NCBI GenBank assembly: GCA_001839685.1
Contig: MLAK01000502.1
Coordinates: 48,623-112,622, forward strand
From: Tritrichomonas foetus
Lineage: Eukaryota; Parabasalia; Tritrichomonadida; Tritrichomonadidae
Length of the DNA: 64,000 nt
Direction of reading: 5' to 3'
Of this stretch, positions 51,101 to 59,735 are shown in pieces. Positions within the stretch are counted from its first letter, which is position 1, and every line of letters begins with the position of its first letter. The notes under the pieces are model-generated. The model saw only the letters and a list, made by a program, of their open reading frames with translations, was not told where the DNA came from and searched no databases. The position numbers were made by a program, and so were the translations under genes.

Positions 51101-52638
51101 TTTATCAATTGTTCATCAGCACCATTAGAAATAAGTGAAATCAAATCTTTCATATAATGTTCAGGATTAACTTGGACCAAAAATTCATAAAACAACGACA
51201 AAATATTTTGAATAGAGTCAGAATTAAAATTAGAATCGGAAACAATACATGTAAACAGAGTAAATAAATTTTTCGCGTTTTGAGTGTCTTTGGGAATTTG
51301 TTTAATAAAACTATATGCAATTAAAAAGATGTTTTCATCAGAGCAAAGACATAATTCGACTTCTTCAAATCCAGGTTCAATCAAAAATTTCTCAATAATT
51401 GTGTCAATTAAAACATCTGTCCATGTCATATTTTTATAAAGATCAAGTAAATATTTCGTATTAATATTGGTTTGAGAAAGAGGCATAACATAACATAAAA
51501 AGTCTGCTTTTGTTTCAATTTCACTTTTTTCAATGACTTCAAATAACATTTTTTGCATCTCATCAGAAATTTCACTCATTCGTGGAATGAAAGAATTAAA
51601 TGAGAAAACTTCAGGGCATGGCGGAATATCTGATTTATGAATCGCATTTAATGCAGAATTTAATAAATCTATGGAAATATCTGGATCAGCACAAATAGCA
51701 TCAATTGCAGCCCAAATTGATGGTGGATCACTTGTTGGTGCAACAATGAAAGGTTCAAAAAAGTCAAAATTATCAAGAAAATTAGCCATTTGTTGAATAA
51801 ATTCCAATATTGATGGTAAAAAATCACCAGTATAAATCGATTTAATCATTAGTCCCAAAAATAAAAATGCATTCGATGCAAGTATTGGTTCAATATTATT
51901 GCTATTAAAGTCATCATAAACTTTATCCAGAAATTGAATTATTTGTGAAACATCATCAATAATTTTGATAGAAGATTTAATTTCAATTTGACTATTAGGA
52001 ATATTTGAAGAACTTGAAGAATCAGGAATAGCTGCAGTGTTTGAGTTATTGTCTAGATTGCTAAAAAAACAGTTAATGATTGGACCAATAATTTGATTTG
52101 TATTTTGATGTAAAATAAAAATATTGCTCCAAATTAAAACCAGTTGCTGCTGTCTAAAAAATAAAGTTAGTAATTCTTTTTTCATAAGACAAGATTGAAC
52201 AAAAGGTGCGGCACAATGCAGTATTTGTTCATCATTAGTTTGAGCAATTTTAATAACAATTTTAAATAATGATTTATCAGTTCGACGAGCGGAAATAAAA
52301 ATTCTTAATGATGAATTTAAAAAACTCAATAATTTTGACGCTTTGGAAATATCTTCAAAATAATAATCAATAAAGATATTCGAATATCGAATAATTTTTG
52401 CTAAATCTCCATAAATTCCATATTTTTGAAGTTTACTAGTTTTTATATTATCAAATTCTTTCATATAATAATTGATACATTTATCAGGCGGTTTTTCTTT
52501 TGTTTGCTCATTGACAATTTTTTTGAATTCTGATACAGATGATGGTACATCTTTTTTTGAATTGCGAATGCTCAGAGAAATTGATGGAATACTAATTCCT
52601 GATGCGTAGCTGATTGATGAATCAAACCAACTTGCCAT
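45193..52638 (-). CDS. BEACH-domain protein with WD40 repeats and a C-terminal zinc finger
   Basis: The protein has 2,481 residues. The N-terminal ~690 residues are helical. A concanavalin-like domain follows (about 690-800, [26 protein letters not shown]), as in neurobeachin and LYST relatives, then another helical region. The BEACH domain is at about 1850-2125 ([73 protein letters not shown]). WD40-type repeats cover about 2230-2410. The last ~70 residues hold a Cys-rich finger (CAACMKEF...[13 protein letters not shown]...CKRC) placed like the FYVE of WDFY3/ALFY but lacking the RHHC signature that binds PI3P. BEACH proteins act in membrane traffic, lysosome biogenesis and autophagy. The order BEACH-WD40-zinc finger fits the WDFY3 group. 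It is one uninterrupted reading frame of 7.4 kb. Confidence 0.93.
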   Translation of the reverse strand: [2481 protein letters not shown]

Positions 52639-53506
52639 CAGAACAAGTAAAAATCTGTCGACGATAAAATTACTGATAATTTGAATATATTCTTCACAAT
52701 TTATTGAGAGGAAAGTGATTGTCTTTCAATGACTTTTTTCAAAAACAAATATTCAAAAAGATGCATCCCCTTTAGAATTAATTCACTCTCAAATTCCGAC
52801 TTTTCACATGATAAAAGATACAATTTCTCATGTTATATAGTACCTAGAGTTAGATTTTAATAGATAATTGAAAATATTCAAAGATAACCGATAATATATT
52901 ATAACCATTAAGATAATATGGAAATATTATTTTGAATCCTACTCACAAATTTTCTAAAATCAATCTTTTGTTTTACTAAAATGAATTTATTTAAGTTTAT
53001 ACAGGCCTACACAATTAATTCTTTCATTTTTCATGTTTAAAAGAAAGAGCTCAAAAATTTTTATCAAAATAATAAATAAATAATGGAAAAATAACTATAT
53101 ATTGATGAAATTTAGTTATAAAATATTGTTATCGTAATATCTTGATATGCTATTTATAGATAAGGAATACTGATATAAAACATAATTTACAATTAATGGA
53201 AATTACAATAAATCTACGTGATTCCCAGTTCCTTTGACATTATTGTTAAAAAATTTTATTAGGTCAATATTTCTGAGTTAATCACTCCTAATTCGTAATT
53301 ATATCATGAAACAGTCTAATTCAAATAATGCTTACTCTAAAATTAGGAAATGAAGCAATACTTCTCAGATCTATTCCCGTGTAATGATCTCAGCGACATT
53401 TCAATGAAAATATAATCAGAGTCGTGAAATATTTGACCAGAAACCGATTTCTACGATAAGAAAACGTGAATAAAATAAGGCGAATATCAATCACATCATT
53501 AGATTA
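52639..53506. other. Divergent intergenic region between BEACH and PNP genes
   Basis: Both genes start at its edges. It is AT-rich without coding potential. The PNP initiator sits at its right end (separate entry). Confidence 0.5.
53491..53496 (+). promoter_or_regulatory. Initiator element (TCACAT) of the triple-PNP gene
   Basis: TCACAT fits TCA(+1)Y(T/A). With +1 at 53493 the leader would be 14 bases before the ATG at 53507. Confidence 0.5.
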
Positions 53507-55873
53507 ATGAAATCATTTGATTATTGTCAAAGATTACTTAAAGCTCATGATTATGTGATGAGTAAAATATCTGGAAATCCAGATATTGGTATTGTTCTTG
53601 GAACATGCTTAGGCAGTTTCGATCAAGAATTAGAAAATCCAATAATAATTCCATATGAAGACATTCCACAAATGCTTAAACCAACAGTCGATGGTCATCG
53701 TGGATGCTTAATATATGGCAAAATAGGTGATCGTAATATTCTCTGTCTTTCTGGTCGTTCACATCAATATGAAGGTTATTTTCCACATGAAGTTCAATTC
53801 GCAGTTCGACTTATTGCTTTGTGTGGTGTCAAACTAATGATTTTGACAAACTGTGCTGGGACAAGTGATCCTGATATTTATCCAGGTGATATTGCTCCAA
53901 TTGAAGATGTTATAAACTTTACTCAAAGAGGTTACACAGAAGAACCACTTTTGCATACAATAGATTATGATCATTTAATTCCTATTAATCTCTTTGATAA
54001 AGACTATTGTGAGTTTTTCTGTGAAACAGCAAAAGAACTCAATATGAATTCACATAAATGCACATATGTATATAATTTTGGACCAGCTTTTGAAACTCAT
54101 GCTGAAGTAAAAGGTGAACATTTTCTTGGTGCAACAAATTATGGAATGTCAACTGTTCCCGAAATAATTGCATTAAAAGAACTTAATGTTCCTGTTCTTG
54201 GTTTATCATTTGTTTCTAATAAAGCAGCCGGAATTGGTGGAATTGTTTTAGATGCTCAAGATATTACAGATTGTGCTTTTAATGCGCAACCAAAAAATCG
54301 GAATTTAATTTCAAATTTTATCAAAAAAGTTCCACTCAAAGAGAAAACCGTCAAAAATATTAAGTTACAAGGAGATGACTTTAATATTTCTCTTCCACAG
54401 CCAAAAGAATTCATCAATGTTAAAGGAAATGAGATTTTTAAAAACCTAAATCCTCAAGTTTTCATTATTCCAAGCTGTTGTCACTCAATTGAATATGATA
54501 GTATTGTTTTATCAGTAATATTAAATGAATTACCAAACTTTCCATTATATAAAATCAATGATTCAGCTTTGTTAAACTTTGGTACAATTCGAAATTGTAA
54601 ATTAGTTGTTTGTTCCATTTCGGGGCTAAATGATTTATGCGGCTTGAATGAATATCAACTTTGGTATCTTATTTCTTTATTAAAAGACATTGGTGTTTCA
54701 ACTTATATTCAAACATTTACATGCGCCAATCTTACTTCCAAGAAAAATTCAATTTCTGTGATCAAAGATGCTATTCCATTATTTGAGAGACCAATTATAC
54801 CACCAAGAGTTAATAATCAATTCGTTAATCATGAATTGGAAAATGGATCAATTGTAGCATCTTATCATGGACCAGAATTTCCCACAAAAGCGGAAATTCT
54901 TGCTTTGAAAAAATTAAAAGCAACTGATTTAACTTTAGGAACCATAAAGGGACTTTTTATAGCATCAGGACTTGAACTTAATGTTGTTGGAATTTCTGAT
55001 GAGTCATATAATTATGATGATCTAGAAAAAATTCCTTTAAATGATATTCTACAAAGATCAAGAAAGAATTCACATGAAATTAATGAATTAATACAGCAAA
55101 ATATTAATAAATATAGTCAAGTAAGTCATCAAGGAGTAAACAATCCAGAATTTATTCTAAATAATAAAATCAAATCATTAACTTGGAATCAAATTCCATC
55201 TTCTGTTCAGAATCAACAAGAAAATCCAAAAATTGTAAATTTAATCAAAGAAAACTTACCGCATGGTATTAAGTATGCATTTTTATTCGAAAAGAATGAA
55301 ATAGAATCATTATCTATTTTATCACCACAATTTCTTTCTTTTCAACAATTGAAACTTAGCTTAGAAGAAGACGAATGTTTCATTGGTACTTATCAAACTA
55401 ATACTAATAAAATACTTCTTACTTTTGCTAGCAGAGTGATTGTTAGAGCACTTGCATCAATGAATATACCAATTATAGGGATCAGCAAAGTGTTGATCAC
55501 TAATCCTCAATATCAAAATGAGAAATATATTTCAATATCTGATCACTTTAACGAATCTGGAATTTTCCCTCTTGTTGGAAAGAATAATTTTGGTGAAAGG
55601 TTTCCTGATGTTTCTTATCTTTATACTGATGTTCCTGGCTTGAAGAAAGCTGTTTCATTTTATACACCTCACTTATCACTCATTACAAAAGCATACAGTG
55701 AAGCAATTCATTTAATAGGAATTGATGTTGCTTCAAAATTTGGACCACTTGAATCCTTGATTTACCGTCATTCATGCGGCAAAGTATTTTATCATATTGG
55801 TGTGTGCGTTCAAAGTGATCAAGAAAAATTACATTTTCCCAAAGAGATTATCGATCAAATTCTAAATCAATAA
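53507..55873 (+). CDS. Triple purine nucleoside phosphorylase (one intact, two degenerate PNP domains)
   Basis: The protein has 788 residues. Residues ~5-280 are a complete trimeric-type PNP: GIVLGTCLGSF (28-38), SGRSHQYEGY with the phosphate-site His86, TNCAGTSDPDIYPGDI, AFETHAE with Glu200, YGMSTVPEI and the base-binding Asn238 in VSNKAAG. Such enzymes split purine nucleosides with phosphate to base and ribose-1-phosphate in salvage, which trichomonads depend on. Residues ~315-515 repeat the layout in decayed form (RNCKLVVCSISGLNDLCGLNEY...; SIVASYHGPEFPTKAEILALKKL aligns with YVYNFGPAFETHAEVKGEHFL). Residues ~575-788 are a third, also decayed copy, keeping ISDHFNESGIFPLVGKNNFGERFPDVSYLY, which is closer to the mammalian-type block than copy one is. 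Catalytic His and Glu are absent from copies two and three. PNPs of this class work as homotrimers, so one chain could form a pseudo-trimer. The stop overlaps a TAAA signal. Confidence 0.9.
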   Translation: MKSFDYCQRLLKAHDYVMSKISGNPDIGIVLGTCLGSFDQELENPIIIPYEDIPQMLKPTVDGHRGCLIYGKIGDRNILCLSGRSHQYEGYFPHEVQFAVRLIALCGVKLMILTNCAGTSDPDIYPGDIAPIEDVINFTQRGYTEEPLLHTIDYDHLIPINLFDKDYCEFFCETAKELNMNSHKCTYVYNFGPAFETHAEVKGEHFLGATNYGMSTVPEIIALKELNVPVLGLSFVSNKAAGIGGIVLDAQDITDCAFNAQPKNRNLISNFIKKVPLKEKTVKNIKLQGDDFNISLPQPKEFINVKGNEIFKNLNPQVFIIPSCCHSIEYDSIVLSVILNELPNFPLYKINDSALLNFGTIRNCKLVVCSISGLNDLCGLNEYQLWYLISLLKDIGVSTYIQTFTCANLTSKKNSISVIKDAIPLFERPIIPPRVNNQFVNHELENGSIVASYHGPEFPTKAEILALKKLKATDLTLGTIKGLFIASGLELNVVGISDESYNYDDLEKIPLNDILQRSRKNSHEINELIQQNINKYSQVSHQGVNNPEFILNNKIKSLTWNQIPSSVQNQQENPKIVNLIKENLPHGIKYAFLFEKNEIESLSILSPQFLSFQQLKLSLEEDECFIGTYQTNTNKILLTFASRVIVRALASMNIPIIGISKVLITNPQYQNEKYISISDHFNESGIFPLVGKNNFGERFPDVSYLYTDVPGLKKAVSFYTPHLSLITKAYSEAIHLIGIDVASKFGPLESLIYRHSCGKVFYHIGVCVQSDQEKLHFPKEIIDQILNQ

Positions 55874-56341
55874 AATTGTAAAAGAATTCATCCCATGAAA
55901 TAATATTTCTCTTTTTAAAATAATAAATTTTTGCTTTAAACAAATATTTCCTTATTTAGTCAAAGATTAATCAACCCTTTGTAAAATATCGATCGATGAT
56001 CAGAAAAAGTAACTCAAATAAAACCAGATACTTGTTAGCCCAAGTTGTGGGAAAGGAATGAAGAAAAACTAGCTTAAAAACAATCAGCACTATTCACAGA
56101 AATTTCAAATTTGTCAAAAAACTCGATTAAAAATAAACGTTCAGATCTAAGCCTGAAATCTGAATTGGCGGGGATTTTCTAAAGGAATCTCCATCAAAAA
56201 TTTGAATAATGACGAAATTTTTTTCTGTTGTTATTCATCCATATCCATAGAAAAAGCAATCTTATCAGCCATATATTTCATCAAAAAGTCTGACATTTTT
56301 CGACTTGCTAGGATTCAAATAATTATTTTTTGTCGATAAAG
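55874..56341. other. Intergenic region, nothing recognised
   Basis: This lies between the PNP and IBP39-like genes, both plus strand. AT-rich; it presumably contains the IBP39-like promoter. Confidence 0.45.
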
Positions 56342-57334
56342 ATGAGCAATGATGTTGTTGATCCCATGATGATACTTCCTCTCGATCTCCAATCGATTCT
56401 GAAGCGCAAAAGCTCTCGTGATCCAAGCTCTCGATTTTCTTCAAAGCTTCATCTATTATTATCATTCGTTTTAAAAAACACAGAGCAAAATTTGGAAGAT
56501 ATTATTGGTTGCGCCTGGGTCAATGAAGAAGAATTCAAACTTAACAAAAAGCAAATCTGCCTCGTTTTGGGAATCAAACTTAATACCTTAAACGTCAATC
56601 TTCACGCTCTTGGTTTCATCCAACAGAAACATAATAAAGACGGATGGACTCTCTGGAAGAGGCCTGGATTCACCAGGAGTTCTCCTGATATCGCGGATAG
56701 CCAGGGCGCAGCCGTTCCGAAAATCAAAATGAGTAATCCGCAAATTACAAAAATCAAAATCGGCAAAGTTTCACCGGAAGAAGTTGAGCAATTCAACTTA
56801 ATCGCCAGAAAAACTTGGGCAGAGTTGAATAAATTGAATGGAGGCGATATCAATTATATTGTTAAAACAAATGAATTTATTCATGCTGCAGCTTGTCGGT
56901 TTAAGCAACAGGAGCAACCACTTCAAAATGCAATTGATGTTTTACAGGCAATCATCGCACCAAACCCACTTCAAGACCGAATCACATTTCCGCAGTTTGC
57001 AAAATTTTTGGCAATGTTTGGTCCTGAAAATACAATCATGCTTAAAATCGCATCTTTGCTCAGCTGCTCAAACCAAAGTGGACAGTGGCTGTTTTTCGGA
57101 AAAAGCGATACTATTATGTCTTTTTATGGTACTTTTAATGATAGCGAGCCAAATTGTCTTGAGCTGTTCCATATGAATAGCCCGCCTGTGAGAATTTGGA
57201 ATATGCCATTAACAGATGCAAATGGAGATTACATCAGAGATGAAATAACATCTTATTTGAGCTGGGAAGATTACTTCCAGAAGCACCCAGTGAACATCGG
57301 GATGCCTCCAATTTCGGACTTTTCTACTTATTAA
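56342..57334 (+). CDS. IBP39-like initiator-binding transcription factor
   Basis: The ATG at 56342 (MSNDVVDPM...) gives 330 residues; the frame extends four codons upstream only to a TTG. The N-terminal IBD (about 10-125) shows FSSKLHLLLSF...IGCAWVNEEEFKLNKKQICLVLGIKLNTLNVNLHALGF...WKRPGFTR, the winged-helix domain that reads the initiator in trichomonads. The C-terminal half (about 145-325, EEVEQFNLIARKTWAELN..., FPQFAKFLAMFGPENTIML, QWLFFGKSDTIMSFYGTF) matches the IBP39 C-domain, which in T. vaginalis contacts the RNA polymerase II tail. Length is close to IBP39. It should recruit polymerase to the TCAY(T/A) elements seen before several genes in this window. Trichomonads have many paralogues, so this need not be the main factor. 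Confidence 0.88.
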   Translation: MSNDVVDPMMILPLDLQSILKRKSSRDPSSRFSSKLHLLLSFVLKNTEQNLEDIIGCAWVNEEEFKLNKKQICLVLGIKLNTLNVNLHALGFIQQKHNKDGWTLWKRPGFTRSSPDIADSQGAAVPKIKMSNPQITKIKIGKVSPEEVEQFNLIARKTWAELNKLNGGDINYIVKTNEFIHAAACRFKQQEQPLQNAIDVLQAIIAPNPLQDRITFPQFAKFLAMFGPENTIMLKIASLLSCSNQSGQWLFFGKSDTIMSFYGTFNDSEPNCLELFHMNSPPVRIWNMPLTDANGDYIRDEITSYLSWEDYFQKHPVNIGMPPISDFSTY

Positions 57335-57792
57335 TTTTGAAACTTATATAAACATTGTTTACATTTCAATTCTGGTTGTCTTTTTTCTTTTTCCTCCAGA
57401 AAATTATTTTTACATTATTACAAAATCATTTTAATGAAACCCAAAATTTTGATAAGAAATTTTGTTATAATGAGAATTACAATGGAAGCCCAAATTGATA
57501 TGAGAAATATAATATTTTTGTTGATTCAATTAGATTCACCTTTTTTCCTTTGATAAAGTAGCCGGAATATTATATGTTTTCCTTCAGGATGCTATTTGAA
57601 TTGTAATGAGTGGATTTCCTTTTTTCATTGATCATAATTGTGTAATGACTATTAATATTATCATTATGTTGATACTGAATCAATTATATACTTATATCTA
57701 GAGAAGTAATAATAAGCAATAAATTTTTTATTTACAAACAAAAAAATTAAAAACAATTCATGAGAGAGAAAAATAAATAAAAACACATCAAA
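57335..57792. other. Convergent intergenic region, nothing recognised
   Basis: This separates the 3' ends of the IBP39-like and SWIM-RING genes. AT-rich, no coding potential. Confidence 0.5.
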
Positions 57793-59064
57793 TTAGGCGA
57801 GTGAAAAGTTCGAAACAAGTAACTGCGGACTATCATTAATTTGCGGTCCACCTCTATGTTCATGTGTGGGCCTTTTTGGTGGAATTACATTTCTTTTCAC
57901 TGGCGTCCTCGAAACTGCACCTCCCCCGTGCCAAACCGGCGGAAACCTAATTTGAGGATCAGGCGGAGCAAGTCTTCCTGACGTTGGCCTGTTTGGATTC
58001 TGATTGTTTTGTTGATGAAGTGGAGGTGGCGGTGGTGGAGGTTGTTGATGCTCATCAAACATTATGTTTCCGGTGACTTCCCCGAAAAATGGTGAAACAT
58101 TTTGATTTTGTTGTCTTCGAGATGGTCCAGGAGTAACTCTTCTTATTTGTCTTTGAACAGGCTGTCTTGTATCTTGCATTACATTTGTCACATTCAGTTG
58201 CAAATCTGGTGGATCTCTTAAAATTCGATTGGCTGCTTGAATTCGATTATTATTGTTCGTATTTCCATTATTTACGCGAGTTACTTTTGGCCATCGATGC
58301 TGTGCATTATGCATTGGACCACCGTGCAGGTGCGAGTGATTAGCACAATTTATTTGGTCTAATTTCAGTAATAAATCATAATCATCAGGTGTGATTTCAC
58401 GATTCATTAATTCTCGAATTTCTGCTTCAGTTAGAGGGGGTGGTGCATTTGGTGGTGGCTTCTTCGGTGGATTAATTCCAAGCATATCAAGTCTCTGTCG
58501 ACAAATTGGGCAAAGGGGCTCTTTCCCGGAATTCCTTTGTGAATCAATCCACGATTTCACGCATTTTCTGTGAAAGTTGCCACCACAGCCAAGCCGACAC
58601 CATGCAATTTTGGATTTTTCACATCCCTTCAGGTCATCATAACAAATTGGGCATACATCTTCATCACCGATAGGCAGCCTTTTCACTTTTGATTTACCGG
58701 ATTTGGTCTTATAGAGTGGCTGAGGTTTTGGCGGCGGAGATTGCCTCTTCACACGGCCGTCCAGGACGATATCGATTTCATGATCAGTGAGCGCTTTCTG
58801 CCAAAGGATGTCGCAGTCTTTCGGTACACCAAAATAACGCATCATTATGTAAATAATATGCACGCATACTTCTGTGTCTTTGCATGTACATGTTTGTTGT
58901 GATCCAATGCTGACGATCCAAAATTCTTTAGAAGTCATGGATTTAAGTCGGAATTTTGAAGGACCACGCGGTTCTATGGCGAATGTAACTTCATGGCGAG
59001 TAATTTCTTCGATTGCTTCTTGCGTTGTGAATGCCGGATGTGGTAAATAAGGTGCACTTCTCAT
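57793..59064 (-). CDS. ZSWIM2-like SWIM and RING-H2 E3 ubiquitin ligase
   Basis: The protein has 423 residues from the ATG at 59064. A SWIM zinc finger sits at about 59-69 (CTCKDTEVCVH: Cys59, Cys61, Cys67, His69). A RING-H2 lies at about 138-188 (CPICYDDL...CGGNFHRKCVKSWI...CPICRQRL). After a Pro-rich linker comes REITPDDYDLLLKLD, a block shared with ZSWIM2 and related ligases. This order, SWIM then RING then the DYDLLLxLD block, matches ZSWIM2/MEX-type E3 enzymes, which take part in apoptosis signalling in animals; the role here is unknown. The C-terminal half is low-complexity, rich in Asn, Gln and Pro, with a six-proline run, and is probably disordered. The metal ligands are all present. 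Confidence 0.88.
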   Translation of the reverse strand: MRSAPYLPHPAFTTQEAIEEITRHEVTFAIEPRGPSKFRLKSMTSKEFWIVSIGSQQTCTCKDTEVCVHIIYIMMRYFGVPKDCDILWQKALTDHEIDIVLDGRVKRQSPPPKPQPLYKTKSGKSKVKRLPIGDEDVCPICYDDLKGCEKSKIAWCRLGCGGNFHRKCVKSWIDSQRNSGKEPLCPICRQRLDMLGINPPKKPPPNAPPPLTEAEIRELMNREITPDDYDLLLKLDQINCANHSHLHGGPMHNAQHRWPKVTRVNNGNTNNNNRIQAANRILRDPPDLQLNVTNVMQDTRQPVQRQIRRVTPGPSRRQQNQNVSPFFGEVTGNIMFDEHQQPPPPPPPLHQQNNQNPNRPTSGRLAPPDPQIRFPPVWHGGGAVSRTPVKRNVIPPKRPTHEHRGGPQINDSPQLLVSNFSLA

Positions 59065-59735
59065 AATTTTGGAAAAATTGAATAGTTTGTGAGAAATGGG
59101 AAACGGATAATTTCTTTCGATTTTTGAATAATAGTATTCAAATTAATACCAAATATTTACTTCAAAAATTTATGTAGAATAGTTAACTGTTTTTTTGTTA
59201 ACATGTTTTGTCATCGATATATTTACATTGATACTTCTGATAATATATTGTAACTTATTATACATCTCTGTTGCAATCAAAGTTTCATAATCTAACGACC
59301 CAACTTCTAGTGTTTTTCTTATAAATAAAACATTTTTATACTACCTGCATTACATCCTTACTAAAAGCTTTAAATCAACGTAAACATTCGAGCAACCAAA
59401 ATTAATTTGCAGATATGTTGACATTAAGTGTGATATATTGACATAAAATTAGTGATACAATTTATCAAAAAGTTAATAATAATTAACGTGCGACAATATA
59501 ATTCAAAAAGTGATGAAATACTTAATTTCGACAGATTTTTCCAACCAAAGTTTCTCAAAAACATTGGGTTTTTGAATCACGTAATTGGCCAATTTATGAA
59601 GATTTAGATGGCATAAACTAGTTAAATATTAAAAAGTTTACAAAACTATTTGATTTTTTCAGAGATTTATGGCATGCACGTTTGTTGTTCGATATTTTCA
59701 CCATTCAAATTGGCCTCTTGCTTTCGTTTATTTTT
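59065..59735. other. Divergent intergenic region, nothing recognised
   Basis: This lies between the starts of the SWIM-RING and beta-helix/RING genes. AT-rich. The frame of the right-hand gene is open from 59622 but has no ATG before 59736. Confidence 0.45.

Noticed and set aside
59682..59735. Upstream extension of the beta-helix/RING protein from a TTG giving a hydrophobic start
   Set aside because: No ATG exists in this frame after the stop at 59619; non-ATG starts are not usual here. Kept only as an oddity.
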